The notes under the pieces: model-generated
What the model saw: only the letters and a program-made list of their open reading frames with translations
Databases searched by the model: none
What the model was told of the DNA's origin: nothing
Made by a program: the position numbers and the translations under genes
Source of the DNA: Tepidiphilus olei
Lineage (GTDB): Bacteria; Pseudomonadota; Gammaproteobacteria; Burkholderiales; Rhodocyclaceae
Assembly: GCF_006980705.1 (NCBI RefSeq)
Contig: NZ_SBHO01000002.1
Location: 186,001 to 250,000 of the forward strand
Direction: 5' to 3'
DNA: 64,000 bases
In this document: in pieces, positions 54,171-63,500 of the stretch
Position numbering within the stretch: position 1 is the first letter of the stretch
Layout of the letters: every line of letters starts with the position of its first letter

Positions 54171-55448
54171 ATGATAGAAGAAATTCCGCCGGACGCGCTG
54201 GGGCAGGTGTTCACGCCCGAGCCCGTGGTACGCGCCATGCTGCGCCTGCGCCGCCGCCACGGCCGCATCCTCGAGCCCGCCTGCGGTGACGGGGCCTTCC
54301 TGCGCCACCTCGAAGCCGACGCCCTCGCCTGCGAGCTCGACCCCCGCGTCTGTCCGCCGCGGGCGCGCTGCCTCGACTTCTTCGCCCTGCCCGAGCACGA
54401 AACCTTCGCCACGATCATCGGCAACCCCCCCTACGTGCGCCGTCGCGACGTACTGCCAGAGACCGCCGCGCGGCTCGAAAGCCGCCTGCTCGACGGCCAC
54501 GCCAATCTCTACCTGCATTTCATCGAGAAGGCCGTGCGCCACCTCGAACCCGGCGGCGAGCTCATCTTCATTACCCCGCGCGATTTCCTCAAGGCGACCG
54601 CCGCCCGGCGGCTCAACCGCTGGCTGCTCGCGGAAGGCCGTTTCACCGAAGTGATCGACACGGGCGATGCGCGCCTCTTTGCCGGCGCCGTGCCCAATTG
54701 CCTCATCTGGCGCTTCGAGCGCGGCCGGCGCGCACGCACGCTGCGCTACGCCGAGCTGGGACGTGAACCCGGCTGGCAGGAACGGCTCGCCGCGCTCACC
54801 GCCGTTCTGCCTGTTACTGACGACGAGATCCCGCCACCGTGGGAAGCGCGCACCGTGCTCGAACACGACGGGCACCTCGCCTTCGTGCGCGACACGTATC
54901 CCCTGCGCCTGTCGCAGATCGCCCGAGTGTGCGTCGGTGCCGTCTCCGGGGCGGACGAGATCTACGCCGACCCCCGCTGGGCGAACCGCGAATTCGTCTG
55001 TTCCTCCACTGTGCGCGATGGCCGCACTCGACCCATGCGCTTCGTGCGTCCCGGCGAGCCGCCACCTCCGGAACTGATTCCCTTTCGCGAACGGCTGCTC
55101 GCGCGGCGCGTTCGGGATTTTGATGAGAATAACTGGTGGGAATGGGGACGCTACCATCGCGAGAGCGACGCGCCGCGGGTGTACGTAAACGGCCGCACCC
55201 GCGCTCCGCGCCCCTTCTTCGTCCACCCTTGCCGGGATTGGGACGGCAGCGTGCTGGCGATCTTTCCCCACGACCCGAACCTCGATCCTGCCGAGCTCGC
55301 CGCCGCGCTCAACGACGAAGTCCCCTGGGCCGAACTCGGCTTCGTGTGCGACGGGCGCTTCATCTTCTCGCAGCGCAGCCTGGAGCGCGCGCCGTTGCCC
55401 GCCTCCTTTGCCCGCTTCCTGCCCGGGCGGTGTGACGAGGCGGCGTAA
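54171..55448 (+). CDS. N6-adenine-specific DNA methyltransferase (lone)
   Basis: 425 residues. GQVFTPEPVVRAMLRL is the FTP region typical of gamma-class methylases (TaqI/PaeR7-like), HGRILEPACGDGAFL is the SAM loop, and IIGNPPYVRRRD is the catalytic N-P-P-Y. The C-terminal half would recognise the DNA target. No restriction nuclease gene or type I/III partner is near, so it is either an orphan or part of a system elsewhere. ATG at 54171; a divergent promoter with the M48 gene lies in the 47 bp between. Confidence 0.88.
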   Translation: MIEEIPPDALGQVFTPEPVVRAMLRLRRRHGRILEPACGDGAFLRHLEADALACELDPRVCPPRARCLDFFALPEHETFATIIGNPPYVRRRDVLPETAARLESRLLDGHANLYLHFIEKAVRHLEPGGELIFITPRDFLKATAARRLNRWLLAEGRFTEVIDTGDARLFAGAVPNCLIWRFERGRRARTLRYAELGREPGWQERLAALTAVLPVTDDEIPPPWEARTVLEHDGHLAFVRDTYPLRLSQIARVCVGAVSGADEIYADPRWANREFVCSSTVRDGRTRPMRFVRPGEPPPPELIPFRERLLARRVRDFDENNWWEWGRYHRESDAPRVYVNGRTRAPRPFFVHPCRDWDGSVLAIFPHDPNLDPAELAAALNDEVPWAELGFVCDGRFIFSQRSLERAPLPASFARFLPGRCDEAA

Positions 55449-55489
55449 CCGGTACAATCGCGGACGAACCACCCGCAAGGATGCCCCTC

Positions 55490-56794
55490 ATGATGGTCCC
55501 CCACCTCACGACCGCCCTCAGTGGGCCACTACTGGCCATCGAGCGCCAGTTCCTCGCAGAGCTGCCGGCGATCGAACAATGGTTCCGCGGCGGTTTCAGC
55601 GAGCATACGCCTCCTTTCTATGCCTCCACCGACCTGCGCAACGCCGGATTCAAACTCGCGCCGGTCGATCTCAATCTCTTTCCCGGCGGCTTCAACAACC
55701 TCTCCGACGACTTTCTGCCCTTGGCGGTACAGGCGACGCAAGTGGCGATCGAGCGTGTCTGTCCCGAAGCCAAGCGCCTGCTCCTCATACCCGAGAACCA
55801 CACGCGCAACCGCTACTACCTGCTCAACGTCGCCCGCCTGCAGCGCATCCTGAGGCTGGCCGGCCTGGAAGTACGCATCGGCTCGCTGCTGCCCGAGATC
55901 ACCGCCCCGACCGAGCTCGAAGCGGCCGAAGGCGAGCACGTGCTCGTCGAACCCTTGGTGCGCCGCGGCAACCGGCTGGGGCTCGCCGACTTCGACCCCT
56001 GCGCCATCCTGCTCAACAACGACCTCTCGGCCGGCGTGCCGCCGATTCTACGCGGCCTCAGCGAACAGAACGTGATTCCGCCCCTGGTGGCCGGCTGGCA
56101 TACTCGACGCAAATCACACCACGCCGAGATCTACGCCCGCGTCGCCACCGACTTCGCCGAGGCGATCGGCCTCGATCCCTGGTACCTCGTCCCGGCGCAC
56201 CGGGTCGTATCCGGTCTGGATTTCCAGAGCAAAGAGGGTGAAGACCGGCTCGCCGACACCGCCTCCGAGCTCTTCGCCGAGATCCGCACAGCCTACGCCG
56301 CCCGCGGCATCGACCAAGAGCCTTTCCTCGTGGTCAAGGCCGACGCCGGCACCTACGGCATGGGCGTGATGACGGTCAAGGATCCGGCCGAGCTGCGCGA
56401 ACTCTCGCGGCGGCAGCGCAACAAGATGGCCAAAGTGAAAGAAGGGCTGGAAGTGCATCAGGTGATCGTGCAGGAAGGCGTGCCCACCTTCGAGCGGCTC
56501 GGGGACGCGGTGTGCGAACCGGTCGTCTATATGATCGATCACTACGTCGTGGGCGGTTTCTACCGTATGCACACCGAACGCGGCCCCGATGAAAATCTCA
56601 ATGCGCCGGGCATGCACTTCGAGCCGCTGCGCTTCGCTTCGAGCTGCTCGCTGCCCGATTCGGGCCTCGCTCCCGACGCCGAACCCAACCGTTTCTACGC
56701 CTACGGCGTGGTGGCGCGCCTGGGCCTGCTCGCCGCCGCCATCGAGATCGAAGAGCTCGTCGCCCGTTTCGAGGAACAAGGAGAAGCGGCATGA
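55490..56794 (+). CDS. gshA: Glutamate-cysteine ligase, Acidithiobacillus/Thiobacillus type
   Basis: 434 residues of the proteobacterial GshA group described from Thiobacillus ferrooxidans, which is not related in sequence to E. coli GshA. Blocks are DLNLFPGGFNNLSDDFLPLA, LLLIPENHTRNRYYLLNVA, RRKSHHAEIYARVATDFAE, LVVKADAGTYGMGVMTV and YVVGGFYRMHTERGPDENLN. It makes gamma-glutamylcysteine, the first step of glutathione synthesis. ATG at 55490 is preferred over 55481 because AAGGA lies eight bases upstream. Overlaps gshB by 4 bp. Confidence 0.93.
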   Translation: MMVPHLTTALSGPLLAIERQFLAELPAIEQWFRGGFSEHTPPFYASTDLRNAGFKLAPVDLNLFPGGFNNLSDDFLPLAVQATQVAIERVCPEAKRLLLIPENHTRNRYYLLNVARLQRILRLAGLEVRIGSLLPEITAPTELEAAEGEHVLVEPLVRRGNRLGLADFDPCAILLNNDLSAGVPPILRGLSEQNVIPPLVAGWHTRRKSHHAEIYARVATDFAEAIGLDPWYLVPAHRVVSGLDFQSKEGEDRLADTASELFAEIRTAYAARGIDQEPFLVVKADAGTYGMGVMTVKDPAELRELSRRQRNKMAKVKEGLEVHQVIVQEGVPTFERLGDAVCEPVVYMIDHYVVGGFYRMHTERGPDENLNAPGMHFEPLRFASSCSLPDSGLAPDAEPNRFYAYGVVARLGLLAAAIEIEELVARFEEQGEAA

Positions 56795-57738
56795 AACTCG
56801 CGTTTCTCGTCGATCCCCTGGCCAAGCTCAAGGTGACGAAAGACTCCTCCATCGCCATGATGCGCGCCGCCAAGGCACGTGGCCACGAGATCTGGACCTG
56901 CCAGCGCGAGGGGCTCGAGTGGGCAGAAGGCGCCGTGTGGCTCACGGCCCAGCTCGTCGCGCTCACCGATGGTGGAGCCGGCGCCTGGTACGAGGTCGTC
57001 TCCGAAGCGCGCGTGCGCGCCGACCAATTCGACGCCCTCCTCATGCGCCAGGATCCGCCCTTCGACTTCGAATACCTCACCGCCACCTGGCTGCTGGAGC
57101 GCGCCGAGGCGCAAGGGGCCCGCGTCTGGAACCGGCCGCGGGCGATCCGAGACCATTCGGAGAAACTCTCCATCCTGGAATTCCCACAGTTTACGCCCGC
57201 CACGATGGTGGCGCGCGACCCCGAGCGCATCCACGCCTTCATCGACGCTCTGGGCGACGTGATCCTCAAGCCGCTCGACGGCATGGGCGGAAGCCAGATT
57301 TTCCGCGTGCATCGCGAGGACCACAACCGCTACGTGATCGTCGAGACGCTGACGCACCACGGGCACCGTACCATCATGGCCCAGGAATACCTGCCGCAGA
57401 TCCGCGACGGCGACAAACGGGTGCTCGTGATCGCCGGGCAAGTGATGCCCTATGCGCTCGCCCGCATCCCCAAGCCCGGCGAGACGCGCGGCAACCTCGC
57501 CGCGGGCGGACGCGGCGTGGCCGTGCCGCTCACCGAGGCCGAGCGGGAAGTGGCCGAGGCGCTCGCGCCCATCCTGTGGCAGCGGGGGCTTTTGATCGTG
57601 GGGCTCGACCTCATCGGCGGACGGCTCACCGAGATCAACGTCACCAGCCCTACCTGCATGGTGGAAATCGCGGCCCAGACCGGCTTCAGCGTGGCCGATG
57701 AAGTGATCGCAGCGCTCGAACACCTTGCCGCCGCCTGA
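56791..57738 (+). CDS. gshB: Glutathione synthetase
   Basis: 315 residues of the ATP-grasp GshB family. MKLAFLVDPLAKLKVTKDSS opens; DALLMRQDPPFDFEYLTATW is the substrate-side loop; ILKPLDGMGGSQIFRVHRED is the ATP-grasp glycine loop, and GLDLIGGRLTEINVTSPTC the Mg site. It adds glycine to gamma-glutamylcysteine. Operon with gshA. Confidence 0.96.
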   Translation: MKLAFLVDPLAKLKVTKDSSIAMMRAAKARGHEIWTCQREGLEWAEGAVWLTAQLVALTDGGAGAWYEVVSEARVRADQFDALLMRQDPPFDFEYLTATWLLERAEAQGARVWNRPRAIRDHSEKLSILEFPQFTPATMVARDPERIHAFIDALGDVILKPLDGMGGSQIFRVHREDHNRYVIVETLTHHGHRTIMAQEYLPQIRDGDKRVLVIAGQVMPYALARIPKPGETRGNLAAGGRGVAVPLTEAEREVAEALAPILWQRGLLIVGLDLIGGRLTEINVTSPTCMVEIAAQTGFSVADEVIAALEHLAAA

Positions 57739-57753
57739 GCACGGCAACACGCC

Positions 57754-60453
57754 TCACAGCGTGACCCGCCCCGTGCGGCGCAGCATGGCCTTCTCGGCCT
57801 CGACTACGGTAAAAGCGACCAACGCCCCGACGAGCGCGTAGATCCAAGCAAAGGCATCGAGCGCTTCGGTGCGAAAGAGCATCTGGAACGGAGGGGCATA
57901 GACGAAGGCCAACTGCAGCAGCGCCAGCACCCCGATCACCGGCCACAGCGCCGGATTGCCCCGAAAAACGTCCACGCTCCAGCCGCTCGCGACGAAGCGT
58001 CGGCAGTTGAACAGATACATCACCTCGGCGCACACCAAGGTATGCGTGGCCGCCGTGCGGGCGAAGTCCTCGCCGAGCTCACGGACGAGGGAAAGGCCGT
58101 AAGCGCCATAGCTCAAGAAACAGATCAACGCGCCGATGAAGGCGATGCGCCAGGCCATCGGCCCAGTGACCAAGGGCTCGATCGGCGGGCGCGGCGGACG
58201 CTGCATCACGGCCGGCTCCGGCGATTCGAAGGCAACGGCGATCGCCAACGTCACCGCCGTCACCAGGTTCACCCACAGAATCTGCGTGGCCGAGATCGGC
58301 AGCGACCAGCCCGCCGCCAGCGCGATCGCCACGACCAACGCCTGCGCCATATTCGTCGGCAGCACGAAGAGCAGCGCCTTCTTGATGTTGTCGTAGGCCA
58401 CGCGCCCCCAGCGCACGGCCTGGGCGATGGTGGCGAAGTTGTCGTCGGCGAGCACCATGGCCGAGGCCTGGCGGGCGGCGTCGGTACCGCGGCGGCCCAT
58501 GGCCACGCCGATGTCGGCCGCCTGCAGCGCCGGCGCGTCGTTGGCTCCGTCTCCGGTCATGGCCACGATGTGTCCCTGCCCCTGGAGTACACGCACGAGG
58601 CGCAGCTTGTTCTCCGGCGCGGCCCTGGCGACGACGTCGGTCTCGACGATGCGCCTTCCCAGGACTGCGTCGTCGAGTTGCTCGATCTCCGTGCCAGTCA
58701 GGGCCGTGTCGGCACGCAGCCCCAGCATGCCGCCGATGGCCCGCGCCGTCACCGGATGATCGCCCGTGATCATCACGACGCGGATACCAGCCTCGTGGCA
58801 CTCGCGGATCGCATCCTTCGCCTCCGGCCGCGGTGGATCCTCGAGCCCTACCACCCCCAGTAAGGCGAACCCTTCGTCGATGTCCTCGTAGCGCAGCGTT
58901 TCCTTGGGCTCAGGCAAGCGTTTCCAGGCCAGCGCGATCATCCGCCGCCCCTTGGCCGCTTCCTCCATCAAACGCTCTTCCCAACTCGCCACGTCGAGCG
59001 GCTGCCCGTCGGCATCGTGGAGACAGTGCGCCAGCACCACTTCGGGCGCGCCTTTGAGCAGGATCACGTGGTTGCCGTGATGGTCGTGATTGAGGGTGGC
59101 CATCCAACGCCGCTCGGATTCGAATGGGATCAGATCGACCCGCGGCCAGCAGCCGTGCTCACGCTCCGGATCCAAGCCGGCCTTCAGCGCCATGCTCAAG
59201 AGGGCGATCTCGAGCGGATCCCCCTCGCCATGCCAGTTCCCCTCGGCATCCGTATGCAATGTAGCGTCGTTGCACAGCAGCGCCGCCCGTGCGAGCCGCA
59301 CCAACCCGCGCACGCTCTCCGGCGGACGAGGCCGTCCGCCGCGCACGAATTCCCCCACCGGCTCGTAGCCCGAACCCGTCACCTCCACGGCATCGTGTGG
59401 CAACAACACCGAGGTCACGGTGAGCTCGTTGCGCGTGAGCGTGCCGGTCTTGTCGGTACAGATCACCGTCACCGAACCGAGCGTCTCCACCGCCGGCAAG
59501 CGGCGCACGATCGCCCGGTGCTGCGCCAGCCGCTGCCCGCCGATCGCCAGGATGATGGTGACGATCGCCGGCAACCCTTCCGGAATCGCCGCCACCGCGA
59601 TACCGACCACCGCGAGGAAGATCTCGTCGACCGCCTGCCCCAGCCCCCAATAAGCCCAAGCGAAAAGCAGGGCCGACAGCGCCACGATCACCACCGCCGT
59701 TGCCTGGGCAAATCGCGTCAAGCGGCGGGTGAGGGGCGTCTCCAGTCGCGTGACGGTGGCCACCAGTTCGCCGATGCGCCCGAGCTCGCTGTCCCCGCCG
59801 GTGGCCACCACCACGCCCAGACCCTGACCCCGCACCACCGTGGTGCCGCTGTAGGCCATGCATCGCCGCTCGGCGAGCGGCGTCGCCTCATCGACGAGCT
59901 CCGGGTTTTTCTCCACCGGCAAGGATTCTCCCGTGAGCGCGGCCTCGTCCACGGCCAACTGGCGCGCGGAGACGAGGCGCAGATCTGCCGGCACCACCAT
60001 CCCCGATTCGAGAAAAACGAGATCGCCCGGCACCAGTTCCTCGGCAGCGATCTGATGCCGTCGCCCGTCGCGGACCACCACCGCGGTTCTGGCCAGCATC
60101 GACTTCACCGCCGCCAACGCTCGCTGCGCCTTGCCCTCCTGGATCGCGCCCAGCACCGCCGAGACGACCACCACCGCAAAAATCACCGCCGCATCGATCC
60201 AATGCTCGAGGTACGCCGTGATCACTCCAGCCACGAGCAGCACATAGATCAAAGGATTGTGAAACTGGCGCAGCAAGCGCAACCACGCCGGATCGGGTGG
60301 AGCCTCCGGCAAACGGTTCGGACCATGAACGGCCAGACGACGTTCGGCCTCGGCCCGGGCCAGGCCGCGCTGCAGATTCGTCGCCAACTGCTCGGCCACC
60401 TCCGCCGGCGACTGGGCATGAAAAGGTTTGTTCCTTCGGTTCATGGACGTCAT
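57754..60453 (-). CDS. P-type cation-transporting ATPase (P2-like)
   Basis: About 899 residues. N-terminal cation ATPase domain ([20 protein letters not shown]); actuator TGES (near residue 175); the M4 motif [12 protein letters not shown] (near 291-295); phosphorylated aspartate in CTDKTGTLT (near 334); [22 protein letters not shown] hinge. About ten membrane segments. It belongs to the P2 group that includes Ca2+ and Mn2+ pumps, but the M6 stretch reads [12 protein letters not shown]: the aspartate usual in calcium pumps (LVTDG) is alanine, so the ion may differ. The ATG at 60453 is a choice among GTG 60468, ATG 60453 and ATG 60444. Convergent with gshB. Confidence 0.9.
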   Translation of the reverse strand: MTSMNRRNKPFHAQSPAEVAEQLATNLQRGLARAEAERRLAVHGPNRLPEAPPDPAWLRLLRQFHNPLIYVLLVAGVITAYLEHWIDAAVIFAVVVVSAVLGAIQEGKAQRALAAVKSMLARTAVVVRDGRRHQIAAEELVPGDLVFLESGMVVPADLRLVSARQLAVDEAALTGESLPVEKNPELVDEATPLAERRCMAYSGTTVVRGQGLGVVVATGGDSELGRIGELVATVTRLETPLTRRLTRFAQATAVVIVALSALLFAWAYWGLGQAVDEIFLAVVGIAVAAIPEGLPAIVTIILAIGGQRLAQHRAIVRRLPAVETLGSVTVICTDKTGTLTRNELTVTSVLLPHDAVEVTGSGYEPVGEFVRGGRPRPPESVRGLVRLARAALLCNDATLHTDAEGNWHGEGDPLEIALLSMALKAGLDPEREHGCWPRVDLIPFESERRWMATLNHDHHGNHVILLKGAPEVVLAHCLHDADGQPLDVASWEERLMEEAAKGRRMIALAWKRLPEPKETLRYEDIDEGFALLGVVGLEDPPRPEAKDAIRECHEAGIRVVMITGDHPVTARAIGGMLGLRADTALTGTEIEQLDDAVLGRRIVETDVVARAAPENKLRLVRVLQGQGHIVAMTGDGANDAPALQAADIGVAMGRRGTDAARQASAMVLADDNFATIAQAVRWGRVAYDNIKKALLFVLPTNMAQALVVAIALAAGWSLPISATQILWVNLVTAVTLAIAVAFESPEPAVMQRPPRPPIEPLVTGPMAWRIAFIGALICFLSYGAYGLSLVRELGEDFARTAATHTLVCAEVMYLFNCRRFVASGWSVDVFRGNPALWPVIGVLALLQLAFVYAPPFQMLFRTEALDAFAWIYALVGALVAFTVVEAEKAMLRRTGRVTL

Positions 60454-60468
60454 CGCGGAACTCGACAC

Positions 60469-60756
60469 AAAGGGACGGTGCGATGCAGCATACCATGAAT
60501 GAAGGGTCGCCCAAAAACCCGCGAATCGACTGCGCAGGCGGCCTCGTTGCTAGGGCGGCGAGAAAAACCCGCGCGAGCGATTGCAGGGCGGGGCACCCGG
60601 AGCACGGGCTGCGAGACCGATCACACTTGGATGGACGAGCCTCCGAGCGCCGGAGAACGCCGCCATGAGACCACATGGTAGGTTAGCCGGGGCCCGCTAC
60701 GTGCACGTACCGTGCGACCAAGCACGTGCATCATGGACGCCCGAACGGAGGACGGC
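60469..60756. other. Intergenic region without a supported gene
   Basis: 288 bp, GC-rich. I see no gene, no repeat copy and no strong hairpin. A 16-bp match to the end of the nitronate monooxygenase gene (GCGCAGGCGGCCTCGT, near 60532) stands alone without flanking similarity. Confidence 0.5.
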
Positions 60757-61437
60757 TCAACCGCGTCGTCCGCCCTGCCAGGCAGCGAGCAAGAAATCGC
60801 GATAAGGGGCGAGCAGGTGGATGGGGACTTCCACCACCGGGCCACCCAAGGTGGTACCGAGATAGCGCCCCTGCACGGCGGCATCGACCCCTGGCAAGAG
60901 CACTTCCACCGGAGCGTTGGCTTTGAGCCGCAAATTGCGCTGCGACTCGTCGAAAAAAACCGAGCCATGGGTGAAATTGAGCTGTGCCTCGGTCTCGAGC
61001 GGCTCATCGTTGGGCCGCACGCCGCGCACCACGACAGGGGCCAGGCGCACGTCGTTGCATACCTTGAGCGCCTGGGTGCGGATGCGCTTCTCCAGCTCGT
61101 CTTCGGAGAGAAAAGGCGCATTGCCCACGCGCGCCTCCACTTCGGCAAGCTCCTCGTCGGTGAGGTGCGGCGCGGCGCGCACGAGGAGTTCCTTGGGCAG
61201 CATTTTGCCCGGCTCGCGCCGAGGACGCTCGACATCCACCCGATGCTGCAGCTTGTGGACCATGATGCCACCGCCCTGCAAACGCTTGCTGGCCACCGCC
61301 TTCAATCCCTGATGCACGACGTCTCCCAGCAACCCATCGACGACGCGTGCGAGGTCGGCACGAGGCATCTTTTGCAAGGGCTCGGGCAAAGACACTTCCA
61401 ACGTATACGTGAGGATGAGGCGACTCGTATCTTTCAT
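60757..61437 (-). CDS. Conserved hypothetical protein, 226 aa
   Basis: I do not recognise a family. MKDTSRLILTYTLEVSLPEP begins; the middle is basic and helical (LRERVLVLD is absent; instead VVHQGLKAVASKRLQGGGIM and RPRREPGKMLPKELLVRAAP). The C-terminal half is beta-rich (GSVFFDESQRNLRLKANAPVE, VEVPIHLLAPYRDFLLAAWQ). No signal peptide or membrane segment. It lies 59 bp after the amtB terminator on the same strand, so it needs its own promoter. Confidence 0.7.
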   Translation of the reverse strand: MKDTSRLILTYTLEVSLPEPLQKMPRADLARVVDGLLGDVVHQGLKAVASKRLQGGGIMVHKLQHRVDVERPRREPGKMLPKELLVRAAPHLTDEELAEVEARVGNAPFLSEDELEKRIRTQALKVCNDVRLAPVVVRGVRPNDEPLETEAQLNFTHGSVFFDESQRNLRLKANAPVEVLLPGVDAAVQGRYLGTTLGGPVVEVPIHLLAPYRDFLLAAWQGGRRG

Positions 61438-61495
61438 GGGCAAGGTAGGCGATCCAATGATCGCATGCTAGCACGACTGCGGCCCACCGACCAAG

Positions 61496-61523
61496 AAAAA
61501 GCCCCCGGCTCACCACCGGGGGC
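61496..61523 (-). terminator. Rho-independent terminator after amtB
   Basis: Minus strand: GCCCCCGG pairs with CCGGGGGC, loop TGGTGAG, followed by TTTTT. It lies 30 bp after the amtB stop and closes the glnK-amtB operon. Confidence 0.92.
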
Positions 61524-61553
61524 AACGACGTAATGCCGTCGGAGAGGAGATTT

Positions 61554-62882
61554 TTACAGGCGATACGCCGTCTCACCGTGTGCGGTCACGTCCAGACCCT
61601 CGCGCTCCTCTTCCTCGCTCACGCGCAAGCCTCCGGTGAGCGCTCCGGCCACTTTGAAGGCGAGGAAGGCCACCACGGCGCTCAGGACGAGCGTGACGAC
61701 CACGCCATAAAACTGAACCCACACTTGATGGACGATGGAAAAATCCGCATCGCCCGTTCCGCCGAGCAGGGGTGAGGTAAAAACCCCGGTGAGCAGCGCC
61801 CCGACGATACCGCACACTGCATGGACGCCGAAGACGTCGAGCGAATCGTCGATGCCATGCCAGCGCTTGAGGGCGCTCACGCCCCACAGACCGGCCACGC
61901 CGCCAACGAGCCCCATGACGATGGCACCAATCGGACCCACCGTACCACAGGCCGGCGTGATCACCACGAGCCCGGCCACCGCGCCCGAAGCCGCTCCGAG
62001 CATGGACGGCTTGCCTTTGACGAGCGCCTCGGTTGCACTCCAGGAGAGCACCGCCGCCGCCGTGGCAAACAGCGTGTTGAGAAAGGCGATCGCCGCACCC
62101 GAGGTCGCCTCGAGGTTGGAGCCGGCGTTGAAGCCGAACCAGCCCACCCACAGGAGCGAAGCGCCCACCATGGTCAATGGCAGGGAGTGCGGTGCGAGCG
62201 CTTCACGGCCATAGCCGAGGCGCTTGCCCACGAGCATCGCCCCCACGAGCCCCGCCACGCCGGCGTTGATGTGCACCACCGTGCCGCCGGCGAAGTCGAT
62301 CGCTCCCTCCTCGAGCAGCCAGCCGCCCGGCCCCCAGACCATGTGGGCGATCGGCAGGTAGGAGAAGGTGAACCACAGCACCGTGAAGACCATCACCGAG
62401 GCGAACTTGATGCGCTCGGCAAATGCTCCGACGATGAGCGAACACGTGATGGCAGCGAACGTCCCCTGAAACGCGATGAAGACGTACTCCGGCAGTTTCA
62501 CTTCGTCGGTGAAGGTGTCGGCGAGGCTCTCGGGCGTCACGCCACTGAGGAACACCTTGGCAAACGACCCCAGCCAGGGCATCGCCTCGGTGAAAGCAAG
62601 GCTGTAACCATAAAAGGCCCACAGCACCAGCACGAGCGAAGTCACCATCAACACCTGCATGAGCACCGAGAGCACATTCTTCGCCCGTACCATGCCGCCG
62701 TAGAAGAGCGCCAAGCCCGGCACGATCATCATCAGCACCAAGAGCGTGGCCGTCATCATCCAGGCGACGTCACCGCGGTGCACCACCGGTGCCGTCGCGC
62801 TCGCCGCTTCCTGCGCCCACGAAGGAAGAGAGGCCGTCGCCAGGAGCGCCACTGCGCCGAGTCGTTCGATTCCGTATTTCAT
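61554..62882 (-). CDS. amtB: Ammonium transporter
   Basis: 442 residues with a signal peptide (GAVALLATASLPSWA) and eleven membrane segments. Conserved parts are ALFYGGMVRAKNVLSVLMQ, MVWGPGGWLLEEGAIDFAGGTVVHINAG (first pore histidine), WFGFNAGSNLEATSGAA and DVFGVHAVCGIVGALLTGV (second pore histidine). It imports ammonium into the cell and is blocked by GlnK. ATG at 62882 with a GAGGAG RBS; glnK is 23 bp upstream. Confidence 0.96.
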   Translation of the reverse strand: MKYGIERLGAVALLATASLPSWAQEAASATAPVVHRGDVAWMMTATLLVLMMIVPGLALFYGGMVRAKNVLSVLMQVLMVTSLVLVLWAFYGYSLAFTEAMPWLGSFAKVFLSGVTPESLADTFTDEVKLPEYVFIAFQGTFAAITCSLIVGAFAERIKFASVMVFTVLWFTFSYLPIAHMVWGPGGWLLEEGAIDFAGGTVVHINAGVAGLVGAMLVGKRLGYGREALAPHSLPLTMVGASLLWVGWFGFNAGSNLEATSGAAIAFLNTLFATAAAVLSWSATEALVKGKPSMLGAASGAVAGLVVITPACGTVGPIGAIVMGLVGGVAGLWGVSALKRWHGIDDSLDVFGVHAVCGIVGALLTGVFTSPLLGGTGDADFSIVHQVWVQFYGVVVTLVLSAVVAFLAFKVAGALTGGLRVSEEEEREGLDVTAHGETAYRL

Positions 62883-62905
62883 GATCCGTCTCCTCGTCCT
62901 AACCG

Positions 62906-63274
<369 letters not shown>

Positions 63275-63280
63275 CTACGA

Positions 63281-63296
63281 AGCAGGAATCGTGCCA
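63281..63296 (-). promoter_or_regulatory. Sigma-54 promoter of glnK-amtB
   Basis: Minus strand: TGGCACGATTCCTGC has the -24 GG and -12 GC separated by exactly 10 nt, and the TGGCAC half is perfect. Transcription would begin at about 63270, giving a short leader before the glnK ATG at 63244. Confidence 0.8.
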
Positions 63297-63311
63297 GAAG
63301 AGAGGAAGACG

Positions 63312-63339
63312 AAAAAAGGACGCGGCACGAACCGCGTCC
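63312..63339 (-). terminator. Rho-independent terminator after metQ
   Basis: Minus strand: GGACGCGG pairs with CCGCGTCC, loop TTCGTG, followed by TTTTTT. It separates the metQ transcript from the glnK promoter. Confidence 0.88.
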
Positions 63340-63437
63340 CTGCGCACGGACGGCCCGGAATCGGGGCCTCCGTACCACCGATCACAGATGGGCCAGGCCG
63401 AATCGGACCGCCCCCGATGATCACTACTCGGGACGAA

Positions 63438-63454
63438 TGCACCGTTTCGGTGCG
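63438..63454. promoter_or_regulatory. NtrC-like enhancer site for glnK-amtB
   Basis: TGCACCGTTTCGGTGCG fits the NtrC site pattern GCACY-N5-RGTGC: GCACC and GGTGC are perfect inverted repeats around GTTTC. It lies about 170 bp before the predicted sigma-54 start, a normal enhancer distance, and between the metQ stop and its terminator. Confidence 0.75.
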
Positions 63455-63500
63455 TCAAACGGTCGATCCGTCCACTCTGGAGCGAATCGATCCGGGTCCT

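Noticed and set aside
60520-60560. A 16-bp match to the nitronate monooxygenase end (GCGCAGGCGGCCTCGT)
   Set aside because: Nothing around it matches, and such GC-rich words recur by chance in this DNA.
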